Of a stretch of DNA of 64,000 bases, positions 23,675-33,169 are shown in pieces. This DNA comes from Streptomyces coacervatus (GTDB lineage: Bacteria; Actinomycetota; Actinomycetes; Streptomycetales; Streptomycetaceae). Location of the stretch: NCBI RefSeq assembly GCF_029223485.1, contig NZ_JARHTP010000014.1, positions 1 to 64,000 on the forward strand, written 5' to 3'. The translations under genes and the position numbers were made by a program. The stretch's first letter is position 1; each line of letters begins with the position of its first letter. The notes below the pieces were generated by a model. It had not been told where the DNA came from and searched no databases. It saw only the letters and a program-made list of their open reading frames with translations.

Positions 23675-25987
23675 ATGAGACCCACCCGCAGAGCCGTCTT
23701 ACTGGCGGCGGCACTCCTGGCCACGGCCGCCCCCGGGGCCCGTGCCGGTACCGCCGACCCCTACGACACCCTCCGCCGCCGCTGGCTGGACCTCGCCCTC
23801 GGCACCGGCTACGACCCCACCGCGGAGCCGTACGCCTCCCGCCTCGCCCAGACCGGTGAGCTCGCCCGCGCGGCCCGGACCACCATGGCTCCCACCCCCA
23901 CCTCCCTCTGGCCCGGCTTCCCCTACGACCCGCCCTCCGGCATCACCCAGAGCTACGGCCGCCTGTGGACCATGACCCAGGCCTACGTCCAGCAGGGCAC
24001 CGGCTCGACCGGCGACCCGGCCCTCCTCGCGGCCGTCCTGCGCGGCCTCGACCACCTCTCCGCCACGATCTACAACCCCTCCACCACCCGCTACGGCAAC
24101 TGGTGGGAATGGCAGATCGGCAGCCCCCGCCTGCTGATGGACATCACGGCCGCCCTGTACGACGACCTCACCGACGCCCGGCGGGAAGCGGCCTGCGCAG
24201 CCGTGGACCACTTCATCCCCGACACGATGCTCACCGACTACTCCGGCACCTCCACCGGCGCCAACCGCGTCGACCTCTGCCGCTCGGTGGCCCTGCGCGG
24301 CATCCTGGGCCGCACGGACACCAAGCTCGCCCTGGCCCGCGACGCGCTCTCCCCGGTCTTCCCGTACGTCACGAAGGGGGACGGGCTGTATGCGGACGGC
24401 TCGTTCCTCCAGCACACCTGGGTCGCGTATTCGGGGACGTACGGACAGGTGATGCTCGACGGCCTCGGCCGCCTCTTCACGCTCCTCGCCGGATCCGCGT
24501 GGGAGGTGACCGACCCGAACCGGCAGCTCGTCCTCGACAGCGTCGAGCACGCCTACGCGCCGCTGATCCACGACGGGTTGGTGATGGACGCCGTCAACGG
24601 CCGTGCCATCAGCCGGGGTTACCTCAAGAGCGACGACCACCACGTCATGCGCAGCGACCACTTCCACGGACAGGGGATCATCGCGGCCGTCGCCCTGCTG
24701 GCCGGCGCGGCGAGCCGGGCGGAGCGCGAGCGCTGGTACGCGGCCGTCAAGGGCTGGATCGAACGGGACACGGTGACACCGGTCCTGACGGCACCCCAGC
24801 TCGGCGTGGCCGACCTGGCCCGGCTGCACACGATCGCGGACTCGCCGGTCGCGGCCGCCCCGGAACCCGTCGGCCACCGCCTCTTCGCGGCCATGGACCG
24901 CGCGGTGCACCGCGGCTCCGGCTTCACCGCGAGCATCGCCATGTGCAGCGACCGCATCACGTACTACGAGTGCGGCAACGGCGAGAACCCGCGCGGCTGG
25001 CACACGGGCGCCGGAATGCTCTACTGGTGGCCCGCGGGGCGCAGTGGCCGGTCCGACCAGTACACGGACTGGTTCTGGCCGACCGTCGACTGGTACCGCC
25101 TCCCGGGCACCACCGTCTCCACCCTCCCCCTGGCCGACAAGGCGGGCGGCGAGTGGGGCGCGCCCAAGCCGGACGTGCGCTGGGTCGGCGGCACCACGGA
25201 CGGCGAGTACGCGGCCGTCGGCCAGCACCTGAAGGGCCTCGGCTCGACACTCCAGGCCCGCAAGTCGTGGTTCTGCGTCGCGGACGCGGTGATCTGTCTC
25301 GGCGCGGGCATCACCTGCACCGACGGCGTCCCGGTCGAGACCGTCGTCGACAACCGCAACCTGGGCGAGGGCGGGACTCAGGAGTTCGTACGGGGGAGGG
25401 GCTGGGCCCACCTGGAGGGCCACGGCGGCTGGGTCGTCCCCGCCGTCGCCCTGCACACCCTCCGCGAGGACCGCACCGGCGCCTGGTCAGACATCAACAC
25501 CACCAGTACGACCCAGCAGGCGACCCGCCGCTGGCAGACCCTCTGGCTCGACCACGGCACGGACCCGACGGCCGCCACATACGTCTACGTCGTCCTGCCG
25601 GGCGCCTCGCGCCGGGCCGTCGCGTCCCGTGCTGCGGACCGCCACTGGCTGGCGCTCCTGGCCAACGACAGCACCTGCCAGGCCGTCCGGGTCCCCTCCC
25701 TCGGCCTGACGGCCGCCAACTTCTGGGGGCCCGGCACGGCGGGCCCGCTGACCGCCTCCGCGGCCGCGAGCGTCCTCGTACGCCTCCACAGCCGCACCGC
25801 TACCCTCTGCGTGAGCGAGCCACCCCGAACGGGCGAGCCGTTCGAGATCACCTGGGACCATCCGGTACGCGGGGTCGTGCGGGCCGACGACACCGTCGAA
25901 GTCCTCCGCACCGGCCGCCGTACGACCCTCCGGATTACCCCAGGCGTGTCATGTGCGACTCATCGATGTGAGCTGGCTCTCAGCTGA
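23675..25987 (+). CDS. secreted PL8 polysaccharide lyase (hyaluronate/xanthan lyase type), TTA-containing
   Basis: Exported polysaccharide lyase family 8 enzyme, 770 aa, which eliminates uronic-acid-containing polymers such as hyaluronan, chondroitin or xanthan. The signal peptide has a twin-arginine look (MRPTRRAVLLAAALLATAAPGARA), which decides the start; in-frame ATG 23651 and GTG 23633 are alternatives. WWEWQIGSPRLL, then the catalytic Asn in TGANRVD, and His and Tyr nine residues apart in QHTWVAYSGTY match the PL8 active site. The C-terminal half is the beta-sandwich. Codon 9 is TTA (23699), inside the signal peptide, so secretion of the enzyme should need bldA tRNA. It follows the YceI gene divergently. 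No operator is recognised. Confidence 0.88.
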   Translation: MRPTRRAVLLAAALLATAAPGARAGTADPYDTLRRRWLDLALGTGYDPTAEPYASRLAQTGELARAARTTMAPTPTSLWPGFPYDPPSGITQSYGRLWTMTQAYVQQGTGSTGDPALLAAVLRGLDHLSATIYNPSTTRYGNWWEWQIGSPRLLMDITAALYDDLTDARREAACAAVDHFIPDTMLTDYSGTSTGANRVDLCRSVALRGILGRTDTKLALARDALSPVFPYVTKGDGLYADGSFLQHTWVAYSGTYGQVMLDGLGRLFTLLAGSAWEVTDPNRQLVLDSVEHAYAPLIHDGLVMDAVNGRAISRGYLKSDDHHVMRSDHFHGQGIIAAVALLAGAASRAERERWYAAVKGWIERDTVTPVLTAPQLGVADLARLHTIADSPVAAAPEPVGHRLFAAMDRAVHRGSGFTASIAMCSDRITYYECGNGENPRGWHTGAGMLYWWPAGRSGRSDQYTDWFWPTVDWYRLPGTTVSTLPLADKAGGEWGAPKPDVRWVGGTTDGEYAAVGQHLKGLGSTLQARKSWFCVADAVICLGAGITCTDGVPVETVVDNRNLGEGGTQEFVRGRGWAHLEGHGGWVVPAVALHTLREDRTGAWSDINTTSTTQQATRRWQTLWLDHGTDPTAATYVYVVLPGASRRAVASRAADRHWLALLANDSTCQAVRVPSLGLTAANFWGPGTAGPLTASAAASVLVRLHSRTATLCVSEPPRTGEPFEITWDHPVRGVVRADDTVEVLRTGRRTTLRITPGVSCATHRCELALS

Positions 25988-26141
25988 CGGGTTTGTGCGA
26001 CCCCTACAAGCCGGATGCCCCCTGAGCAGTCGGAAAGCCTGCATGCCGTCGAGGTTCTGTTCAGGGGTACCAGGAAAACGGGCCGGAGACTGTACGGAGT
26101 CGACGGCTCGCTTTCTTGGGTGGGCTTCGTAAGGTCACTAC

Positions 26142-27737
26142 ATGACCGTTTTGGATGAGGCGCCGGGTGAGTCGACGGGTGAGCCGACGGACGCGCGCGG
26201 GCGCGTGGCCGAGCTGCACGAGATCCGTGCGCAGGCGCTGGCCGGCCCGAGCGAGAAGGCGACCGAGGCGCAGCACGCCAAGGGCAAGCTGACCGGCCGG
26301 GAGCGCATCGAGCTGCTCCTCGACCCGGGTTCCTTCCAGGAGGTCGAGCAGCTGCGGCGGCACCGCGCGGTCGGCTTCGGCCTGGAGGCCAAGAAGCCGT
26401 ACACGGACGGTGTGATCACCGGCTGGGGCAAGGTGGAGGGCCGCACGGTCTTCGTCTACGCCCATGACTTCCGCATCTTCGGCGGCGCGCTGGGCGAGGC
26501 CCACGCCACCAAGATCCACAAGATCATGGACATGGCCATCGCGGCCGGGGCCCCGCTGGTGTCGCTCAACGACGGCGCGGGTGCCCGCATCCAGGAGGGC
26601 GTCTCGGCGCTGGCCGGCTACGGCGGCATCTTCCAGCGCAACACCAAGGCGTCCGGGGTCATCCCGCAGATCAGCGTGATGCTGGGCCCGTGCGCCGGCG
26701 GCGCGGCCTACAGCCCCGCCCTGACGGACTTCGTCTTCATGGTCCGGGAAACGTCCCAGATGTTCATCACCGGCCCGGACGTGGTCAAGGCGGTGACGGG
26801 CGAGGAGATCACGCAGAACGGCCTGGGCGGCGCCGACGTCCACGCGGAGACCAGCGGCGTCTGCCACTTCGCCTACGACGACGAAGAGACCTGCATCGCC
26901 GAGGTCCGCTACCTCCTGTCGATGCTCCCGCAGAACAACCGGGAGAACCCGCCGCGGGTGGAGTCCGAGGATGCGGCGGACCGCCGCAGCGAGGTGCTGC
27001 TGGACCTGGTCCCGGCGGACGGCAACCGGCCGTACGACATGGCCAAGGTGATCGAGGAGATCGTCGACGACGGCGACTACCTGGAGGTCCACGAGCGCTG
27101 GGCCCGCAACATCATCTGCGCGCTGGGCCGCCTGGACGGCCAGGTGGTCGGCATCGTGGCGAACCAGCCGCAGACCCTCGCGGGCGTCCTGGACATCGAG
27201 GCGAGTGAAAAAGCTGCGCGTTTCGTCCAAATGTGTGACGCTTTTAACATTCCGATCGTCACCTTCCTGGACGTCCCGGGCTTCCTCCCCGGTGTCGACC
27301 AGGAGCACGGCGGAATCATCCGCCACGGCGCGAAGCTGCTCTACGCCTACTGCAACGCGACCGTGCCGAGGATTTCGCTGATCCTGCGCAAGGCGTACGG
27401 AGGCGCCTACATCGTCATGGACAGCCAGTCCATCGGTGCCGACCTCACCTACGCCTGGCCGACGAACGAGATCGCCGTGATGGGCGCCGAAGGGGCCGCC
27501 AACGTCATCTTCCGGCGACAGATCGCTGAGGCCGAGGACCCCGAGGCCATGCGGGCCCGCATGGTCAAGGAGTACAAGTCCGAGCTGATGCACCCCTACT
27601 ACGCGGCCGAGCGCGGCCTGGTCGACGACGTCATCGACCCGACCGAGACCCGCGAGGTCCTCATCCGCTCCCTGGCGATGCTGCAGACCAAGCACGCCGA
27701 CCTGCCGTCCCGTAAGCACGGCAACCCCCCGCAGTAA
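26142..27737 (+). CDS. accB: acyl-CoA carboxylase beta (carboxyltransferase) subunit
   Basis: Carboxyltransferase subunit of a biotin-dependent acyl-CoA carboxylase, 531 aa. It moves CO2 from biotin to acetyl- or propionyl-CoA to give malonyl- or methylmalonyl-CoA for fatty acids and polyketides. The two crotonase-like halves each carry oxyanion glycines (GGIFQRN, then CAGGAAYSPALTDF; GVDQEHGGIIRHGAKLLYAY, then KAYGGAYIVMDSQ). The alpha (biotin) subunit is not in the window. The epsilon gene follows at 57 bases, the arrangement of accB-accE in S. coelicolor. Acetyl- versus propionyl-CoA preference cannot be decided by eye. The 154 bases upstream show no clear promoter. Confidence 0.92.
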   Translation: MTVLDEAPGESTGEPTDARGRVAELHEIRAQALAGPSEKATEAQHAKGKLTGRERIELLLDPGSFQEVEQLRRHRAVGFGLEAKKPYTDGVITGWGKVEGRTVFVYAHDFRIFGGALGEAHATKIHKIMDMAIAAGAPLVSLNDGAGARIQEGVSALAGYGGIFQRNTKASGVIPQISVMLGPCAGGAAYSPALTDFVFMVRETSQMFITGPDVVKAVTGEEITQNGLGGADVHAETSGVCHFAYDDEETCIAEVRYLLSMLPQNNRENPPRVESEDAADRRSEVLLDLVPADGNRPYDMAKVIEEIVDDGDYLEVHERWARNIICALGRLDGQVVGIVANQPQTLAGVLDIEASEKAARFVQMCDAFNIPIVTFLDVPGFLPGVDQEHGGIIRHGAKLLYAYCNATVPRISLILRKAYGGAYIVMDSQSIGADLTYAWPTNEIAVMGAEGAANVIFRRQIAEAEDPEAMRARMVKEYKSELMHPYYAAERGLVDDVIDPTETREVLIRSLAMLQTKHADLPSRKHGNPPQ

Positions 27738-27794
27738 CCCAGCGGACCCTCCGCGCCACCCTCGCGGAAACCTCTCTCACGGAGACTGAGACCT

Positions 27795-27986
27795 ATGAAC
27801 TCCCCTGACATTCGTGTCGAGAAGGGCCACGCCGAGCCCGAGGAAGTCGCCGCCATCACGGCCGTCCTCCTGGCCCGCGCAGCGGCCGCCCCGTCGGACA
27901 CCCAGCCCCACCCCGGCCGCCCCAAGGCCGGCTGGCGCCGCCTGGAGCGCGAGGGCGGCTTCCGAGCCCCGCACAGCTGGCACTGA
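27795..27986 (+). CDS. accE: acyl-CoA carboxylase epsilon subunit
   Basis: Small acidic-to-basic protein (63 aa) that stabilises and activates the alpha-beta carboxylase of actinomycetes. IRVEKGHAEPEEVAAITAVLLARA is the conserved helix. The tryptophan-containing end WRRLEREGGFRAPHSW matches the family. ATG 27795 follows a GGAGACTGAGA ribosome site. It is co-transcribed with accB and closed by a strong terminator 8 bases after the stop. Confidence 0.9.
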   Translation: MNSPDIRVEKGHAEPEEVAAITAVLLARAAAAPSDTQPHPGRPKAGWRRLEREGGFRAPHSWH

Positions 27987-27993
27987 CCGCGGT

Positions 27994-28043
27994 AACAAAG
28001 CCTGAGGGCCCCTCTCGTAAGAGAGGGGCCCTCAGGCTTTGTT
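27994..28043 (+). terminator. intrinsic terminator of accB-accE
   Basis: A perfect 23-bp stem, from AACAAAGCCTGAGGG at 27994 to its complement ending at 28043, closes on a GTAA loop and is followed by GTTTT. It can also stop the convergent conservon transcript. Confidence 0.9.
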
Positions 28044-28046
28044 GTT

Positions 28047-28082
28047 TTAGGGGCGCGGGGAACTGCGCGATCAGCCACGGAC
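28047..28082 (+). repeat. dispersed repeat R1, copy C
   Basis: TTAGGGGCGCGGGGAACTGC followed by GCGATCAGCCACGG, directly after the accE terminator and before the convergent cvnD gene. Confidence 0.8.
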
Positions 28083-28137
28083 TGCCCGCAGACGGCCGAC
28101 GACCGTAAGGGGCAGCCCAATAGCCGCAAAGAATTAC

Positions 28138-28719
28138 CTACCGCAGGCGAGCCATCAACGCATGCTCCACGAGCGTAATAAGAGCCGACTTCGCATCCGC
28201 CCGATGCCGGGCATCAGTCGTGATGATCGGCGTATCCGGCCCGATCTGCAGGGCTTCACGGACCTCGTCCGGGTTGTACGGCTGATTCCCGTCGAACCCG
28301 TTGAGCGCGATCACAAAGGGCAGACCGGAGTTCTCGAAGTAGTCGACCGCCGGGAAGCAGTCGGCAAGACGCCGGGTGTCCACGAGCACGATCGCGCCAA
28401 TTGCACCGCGCACCAGGTCGTCCCACATGAACCAGAAGCGGTCCTGACCGGGGGTGCCGAACAGGTACAGGATCAGGTCCTGGTCCAGGGTGATACGGCC
28501 GAAGTCCATGGCCACCGTGGTGGTGGTCTTGTCCCCGGTGTGGGTGAGGTCGTCGATGCCTGCCGAAGCAGACGTCATGACGGCCTCGGTACGCAGCGGG
28601 TTGATCTCCGAGACGGCCCCGACGAACGTGGTCTTGCCCACGCCGAAGCCACCCGCCACCACGATCTTCGCCGAGGTGGTGGAGCGGGAAGGACCGCCGC
28701 TAGAGCTTGCGAAGTCCAC
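28138..28719 (-). CDS. cvnD2: conservon small GTPase CvnD (downstream set)
   Basis: Ras-like GTP-binding protein of 193 aa, the effector of a conservon, a membrane-associated signalling set thought to resemble eukaryotic G-protein coupling. The P-loop is GGFGVGKTT. Switch-region threonines lie in GDKTTTTVAMDFG, DxxG is replaced by LFGTPGQDRF, and base recognition is ALNGFDG. It begins 20 bases inside cvnC, an overlap identical in both conservons. A 98-base stretch (28463-28560) is identical to the second copy, including silent sites. The gene symbol follows the S. coelicolor order from memory. Confidence 0.9.
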   Translation of the reverse strand: MDFASSSGGPSRSTTSAKIVVAGGFGVGKTTFVGAVSEINPLRTEAVMTSASAGIDDLTHTGDKTTTTVAMDFGRITLDQDLILYLFGTPGQDRFWFMWDDLVRGAIGAIVLVDTRRLADCFPAVDYFENSGLPFVIALNGFDGNQPYNPDEVREALQIGPDTPIITTDARHRADAKSALITLVEHALMARLR

Positions 28720-29293
28720 TGAGCACCCTTTCGAGCAGTGTCACGTCTGGCTGGCCGCCGGCGTTCTCGTCGCCGCCGGGCTGATGAATCGCGACCAGTC
28801 CCGCCTCCGCCAAGTCGGCGACGAGGATCCTGGCCACGCCGAGAGGGATCGTCAGTAGGGCGGAGATTTCCGCCACCGACTTGATCTCGCGGCAGAGGTT
28901 GCAGATCCGCTGATGCTCGGGCAGCTGGCCCTGCATCTGGTGCGGCTGCGCAGTGGTGTGCACCAGCGCCTCGATGGCGAGCTGGTAGCGCGGGCGGGTC
29001 CGGCCGCCGGTCATGGCGTACGGACGCACCAGGGGGTTGTTCGACGACCCTGCGGGCGCCGGCTCGGGCGCGCGTCGCTGCGGCTGCACGGGCTGGATGC
29101 GCGGGGCCGGCGGCTGGTCGTACGGCGACGGTCCGGGACCCTGGGGGCCCTGGGGTGCGTACGGCTGCTGACGCCGCTGGCTCGGGGTGGAGGGGAAGTT
29201 GTAACGGTTCGGGTTCTGGGAACCGCCGCCCTGGCCCTGGGCAGGGCCGTACGACCAGTTGCCCGAATTCGAACCGCCTGGGGGTGTTGCCAC
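28700..29293 (-). CDS. cvnC2: conservon DUF742 protein CvnC (downstream set)
   Basis: 197-aa protein of the DUF742 family. The first roughly 85 residues are disordered and rich in Pro, Gln and Gly (QQPYAPQGPQGPGPSPYDQPP). The conserved core starts at VRPYAMTGGRTRP and includes the winged-helix-like LCREIKSVAEISALLTIPLGVARILVADL. It ends LLERVLSGLRKL, overlapping the cvnD start. The partner in the other conservon lacks most of the disordered N-terminus (131 aa). The core may bind CvnA or act as a small adaptor. The gap to cvnB is 97 bases. Confidence 0.88.
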   Translation of the reverse strand: MATPPGGSNSGNWSYGPAQGQGGGSQNPNRYNFPSTPSQRRQQPYAPQGPQGPGPSPYDQPPAPRIQPVQPQRRAPEPAPAGSSNNPLVRPYAMTGGRTRPRYQLAIEALVHTTAQPHQMQGQLPEHQRICNLCREIKSVAEISALLTIPLGVARILVADLAEAGLVAIHQPGGDENAGGQPDVTLLERVLSGLRKL

Positions 29294-29390
29294 TCTCTTC
29301 TCCTCCTCCGACCGTGCCGGGCACCCATGCCTGTGGAGCCGCGTCCCGAAACCTTACGGCCCCGGGACGCCAAAACGCACCGTCTGTCTG

Positions 29391-29804
29391 TCAGTTGAGC
29401 AGGCTGCCTTGGAGCTCCGCACGAAGATCCGGCGTCAGGACCGAACCGGCACGGTCCACCAGAAGGGCCATCTCGTACCCAATGAGACCGATGTCCGCCT
29501 CGGGGTGCGCGAGAACCGCGAGCGAGGAACCGTCGGATACGGACATGATGAACAGGAATCCCCGCTCCATCTCCACAACCGTCTGGTTCACGGCGCCGCC
29601 CTCGAAGATCCGGGAGGCGCCCGCCGTCAGGGACGTCAGACCGGAGGCGACGGCCGCAAGCTGGTCGGCGCGGTCGCGCGGAAACCCTTCGGACATCGCC
29701 AGAAGGAGTCCGTCGGCGGAGACCACCACCGTGTGGGACACCCCCGGGGTGTTGTCCACGAAGTTGGTGATCAACCAGTTCAGGTTCTGTGCCGCCTGGC
29801 TCAT
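29391..29804 (-). CDS. cvnB2: conservon roadblock/LC7 protein CvnB (downstream set)
   Basis: 137-aa roadblock/LC7 domain protein, an MglB-like partner that in related systems regulates the nucleotide state of the small GTPase. Motifs are SHTVVVSADGLLLAMSEGFPRDRADQLAAVASGLTSL and VVEMERGFLFIMSVSDGSSLAVLAHP. ATG 29804 gives the same length as the paralogue at 34560; a GTG at 29813 has better ribosome-site spacing. It follows the cvnA stop by 10 bases, so the genes are coupled. Confidence 0.9.
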   Translation of the reverse strand: MSQAAQNLNWLITNFVDNTPGVSHTVVVSADGLLLAMSEGFPRDRADQLAAVASGLTSLTAGASRIFEGGAVNQTVVEMERGFLFIMSVSDGSSLAVLAHPEADIGLIGYEMALLVDRAGSVLTPDLRAELQGSLLN

Positions 29805-29814
29805 CGGGCTCACA

Positions 29815-32800
29815 CTAACGCTCCTGGTTGTAGGTGCTGTCAGAGCCGAAGCCCTGACCGTTCGTTTCACTGCCTGCGTTGCGTCCGCGCTGGACGCCCC
29901 GACGCAGGTTGCTCAGCCTGCCCCGGACATCCTCCGGGGCGCGGGAGACCGATGGGCCGCCCTGGGGGGTGGTCTCGGCGGCTCCCTCGACCAGGTTGGC
30001 CTTGGGCACCCGCCGCGGCAGACCGGAGGAGGTGACCCCGCCTGCCTTGGGCTTCTTCAGCGCCGAGGCCTGCTGCCAGCGCTCGTCGTTCGCCGAACGC
30101 CAGTCGCCGCCGGGGCCGCTTCCGTTGCCGTTGCTCTGCGGTGCGGGAGCGGGCGCTTCCTGGCTCGCGTGCCGAGTGCCGTTCGAACCGCTCGCAGCGC
30201 TCCCGAAGGATCCGCGGCGGGGCAGTCCGGCGTCGGTCAGCGCATGGGCCGCGGAAGAGGCCGGTCCCGGACGGTCGAAGCCTACGCGGTCGCGCTCGCT
30301 CACGTCAGCGGCCTGCGCAGATTCCGTTTCCGGAGCGTACTCGGGCGAGTAACCGCTCTGGTAGCCGTCCTGCTGCGGCCAGTCGTCCTGCTGGCGCCGC
30401 TCCTGGAAGGCCGGGAAGGACTCCGGCGCGGAGGCGCGGACGGCGGGGGGCTCCTCGCGGACCGGCTCCGCATACGCGGGCTCGGGGTAGCCGCCGTTCG
30501 GTGAGAACGTGTCGTTCTGCGGCAGCCCGCCGTTCGGCGCGTAGTACGGCTCGTCGTACGACGGGCGCGGAGCCGGCTCGTCATACGCGGGGCGCTGCGG
30601 CTCCTCGTACGGAGTCTGCTGCGGCTCGTCGTACGCGGGGCGCGGGTCGTAGCCGCCGGGCTGCTGCTCGGGGAAGCCGCCGAGGCCGTTGTCGTAGGAC
30701 GGCTGGTCGAACGCGTCGGCGTACGGGGTCTCGGGCGACTCCTGGGACGGCTGGTCGCCGCCCGACTGGGCCTCCAGGGCCGCACGGCGCTCTTCGCGCA
30801 TCAGCGAGCGGCCGACGGGGTCCAGCTCGCGTATGTCGTCGGGGACGTCGGCGTAGCGGGTGTCGTCGAAGCCGAGCTCCGCGGCCGTGCGCATCGGCAG
30901 GCCGTTGTTGAAGTCCTCACCCTGGTAGTTCTGCTCCGGGATGATCTGCGAGACCGTGAACTCGTCGCGCGGCTGCTGCTCGCCGCCACCGCCGTGGGTG
31001 ATCGCGTCCGGCAGCATGACCAGCGAGGTCGTGCCGGCCTGCTCGCCGGAGGGGCGCAGCTGGACCCGGATGCCGTGCCGGTCGGACAGCCGGCCGACCA
31101 CGAACAGGCCCATGCGCTGGGAGATCGCGGCGTCCACGGTCGGCGGGTTGGCCAGCTTGTGGTTGATGTCCGCGAAGTCCTCGGCGGTCAGGCCGATGCC
31201 CTTGTCGTGGATCTCGATCATGATGCGGCCGTCGGGCAGCCGGGTCGCGGTGACGCGGACCTTGGTCTGCGGGGAGGAGAACGTCGTCGCGTTCTCCAGC
31301 AGCTCAGCGAGCAGGTGCACGAGGTCGGTGACCGCGCGGCCGTGGATCTCGGCCTCCGGGACGCCGGACAGCTCGATGCGCTCGTACTGCTCCACCTCGG
31401 AGGAGGCGGCGCGCAGCACGTCGACCAGCGGGACCGGCTGGTCCCAGCGGCGGCCGGGCTCCTCGCCGGCGAGGACCAGGAGGTTCTCGCCGTTGCGGCG
31501 CATACGGGTCGCGAGGTGGTCCAGGCGGAAGAGGTTCTCCAGCTGGTCCGGGTCGGCCTCGTTGTTCTCCAGGTCGGTGATCAGGGTCAGCTGGCCCTCG
31601 ATCAGCGACTGGTTGCGGCGCGACAGGTTGGTGAAGATCGCGTTGATGTTGCCACGGAGCAGGGCCTGCTCGGCGGCGAGTCGCACGGCCTCGCGGTGGA
31701 CCTGGTCGAAGGCGCGGGCGACCTCGCCGATCTCGTCCCGGGTGTTGATCGGGATGGGCTGGACGCGGGTGTCCACGCGGCCGGGGTCGGTGCGCGAGAG
31801 CTGGTCGACCAGCATCGGCAGGCGCTGCTCGGCGATACCGAAGGCGGCGTTGCGCAGCTGGCGCATCGAGCGGGACATCTGGCGGGCCACGGCACCGGCC
31901 AGGATGAACGCCAGGAGCAGGGCGACGACGACTGCGGCACCCGTGATGAGGGCGTCGCGCTTGGCGTTGTCGGCGATGTCCGAGGCCTCGTTCACGGCCT
32001 TGTCGGCCATGTCCGACTGGATCTGCCGGTAGACATCGGCCCGGAGGGTGGTGACCGCCCACCAGTTCTCGGCGGTGATGCCCTGAGTGGCGAGCGCGGC
32101 GCGGGCGCTGGTGTCGGTGCTCTGCAGCGCCGAGAGGGCCGTGACCATGGCCGTGTCGCCGGACGGCGGCGGCACATAGGTCTGGTTGGCTGCCGCTGCC
32201 TTCGCGGCGGCCTCCTTGGCCAGCGCCGCGCCCTGCGTCTTGGCCTTCGCCTCGAGGTCGATGAGCTTCTGCGCGTCCGCCTCGGTGCCGCCGGCCTTGT
32301 ACTCCTCGATGGCGATGCCTTCGAGGTAGGCGTAGGAGGAGAGAGCGACGCGCTGCTTGGCGAGGTCGTCCTTCTTGGGACCGGGGCTGACCAGCAGATG
32401 CATGCCGATCGACCGCTCCAGCGACAGGGACGCCTGGGTCAGCGCGATCGCGTAGACGGTCCGGCCGTAGCTGGTGATGTTGCCGGTGCCGAGGCCGAGT
32501 TCGTTGGCGAACTCCATCAGGGGGTGCGCGACGGCGACGTAACCCTCTTCGGTCTCCACACCGTGGACCTTCGAGGAGTACGCGATCGCGCGCAGGGTGG
32601 CCAGCTGCGGCTCGGCCTGGCGGAAAAGCTTGAGGCGGCGCAGCAGGCCGGCCTTCTGCGGCATGCTCTGCGCCGCCTGGTCGAAGGCGTCGGCTGCGAC
32701 GTCCGTGGCCTTGCGGGCCGCGGCGATCGTCGCTTTGTCCTTGGCGGTCGCGCTCTTGCCCTTGAGCAGCGGTGCCGCGGTGATGTCGCGTTCGTTGTTC

Positions 32801-33111
32801 ACCGCGTTGGCATAGGTCAGGGAGGCCCGCACCAGACGTGCGGTGTTCTCCGCGTCCTGCGCCTCCTGCCAGGTGTCGATCGAGCTCTTCACCTGGAAGC
32901 CGCCCATGACGAGGCCGACCATCACGGGTATGAGCAGGATCGCGTTCAGCCTGGTCGGCACCCGCCAGTTGCGGGGGGAGAAACGGCCGCCGCTCGGAGC
33001 GGGTGCGGCCGTCGGTTCCGAACCGGGCACAGGGGCGGGCGCCGCTCCGCGCGGCGGCGGGGTGAAGTTGCCCCGGGCCGACGGCTCGGGACCGTTCTTG
33101 CTTCGCCTCAC
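29815..33111 (-). CDS. cvnA2: conservon sensor-kinase-like CvnA (downstream set)
   Basis: Large membrane receptor, 1098 aa from GTG 33111. A short Pro/Ala-rich cytoplasmic start is followed by a helix (ILLIPVMVGLVMGGF, about 60-80) and a long extracytoplasmic nitrate/nitrite-sensor-like helical domain (to about 390). A second helix (VVVALLLAFILAGAVA) and a HAMP linker lead to the kinase region. This has the possible H-box DHLATRMRRNGENLLVLAGEE and the ATPase motifs ELLENATTFSSP and DKGIGL. From about 740 the tail is disordered with repeated YDEP/YEEP units. The final 60 residues (GLPRRVPKANLVEG, then RGRLSNLRRGVQ) are conserved in the other CvnA. Confidence 0.88.
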   Translation of the reverse strand: MRRSKNGPEPSARGNFTPPPRGAAPAPVPGSEPTAAPAPSGGRFSPRNWRVPTRLNAILLIPVMVGLVMGGFQVKSSIDTWQEAQDAENTARLVRASLTYANAVNNERDITAAPLLKGKSATAKDKATIAAARKATDVAADAFDQAAQSMPQKAGLLRRLKLFRQAEPQLATLRAIAYSSKVHGVETEEGYVAVAHPLMEFANELGLGTGNITSYGRTVYAIALTQASLSLERSIGMHLLVSPGPKKDDLAKQRVALSSYAYLEGIAIEEYKAGGTEADAQKLIDLEAKAKTQGAALAKEAAAKAAAANQTYVPPPSGDTAMVTALSALQSTDTSARAALATQGITAENWWAVTTLRADVYRQIQSDMADKAVNEASDIADNAKRDALITGAAVVVALLLAFILAGAVARQMSRSMRQLRNAAFGIAEQRLPMLVDQLSRTDPGRVDTRVQPIPINTRDEIGEVARAFDQVHREAVRLAAEQALLRGNINAIFTNLSRRNQSLIEGQLTLITDLENNEADPDQLENLFRLDHLATRMRRNGENLLVLAGEEPGRRWDQPVPLVDVLRAASSEVEQYERIELSGVPEAEIHGRAVTDLVHLLAELLENATTFSSPQTKVRVTATRLPDGRIMIEIHDKGIGLTAEDFADINHKLANPPTVDAAISQRMGLFVVGRLSDRHGIRVQLRPSGEQAGTTSLVMLPDAITHGGGGEQQPRDEFTVSQIIPEQNYQGEDFNNGLPMRTAAELGFDDTRYADVPDDIRELDPVGRSLMREERRAALEAQSGGDQPSQESPETPYADAFDQPSYDNGLGGFPEQQPGGYDPRPAYDEPQQTPYEEPQRPAYDEPAPRPSYDEPYYAPNGGLPQNDTFSPNGGYPEPAYAEPVREEPPAVRASAPESFPAFQERRQQDDWPQQDGYQSGYSPEYAPETESAQAADVSERDRVGFDRPGPASSAAHALTDAGLPRRGSFGSAASGSNGTRHASQEAPAPAPQSNGNGSGPGGDWRSANDERWQQASALKKPKAGGVTSSGLPRRVPKANLVEGAAETTPQGGPSVSRAPEDVRGRLSNLRRGVQRGRNAGSETNGQGFGSDSTYNQER

Positions 33112-33169
33112 TCGACCAACAACCTCTCGGCGGCGGGCACCAACGTTGTGCCGCAGTGTCTCAGAGCCC

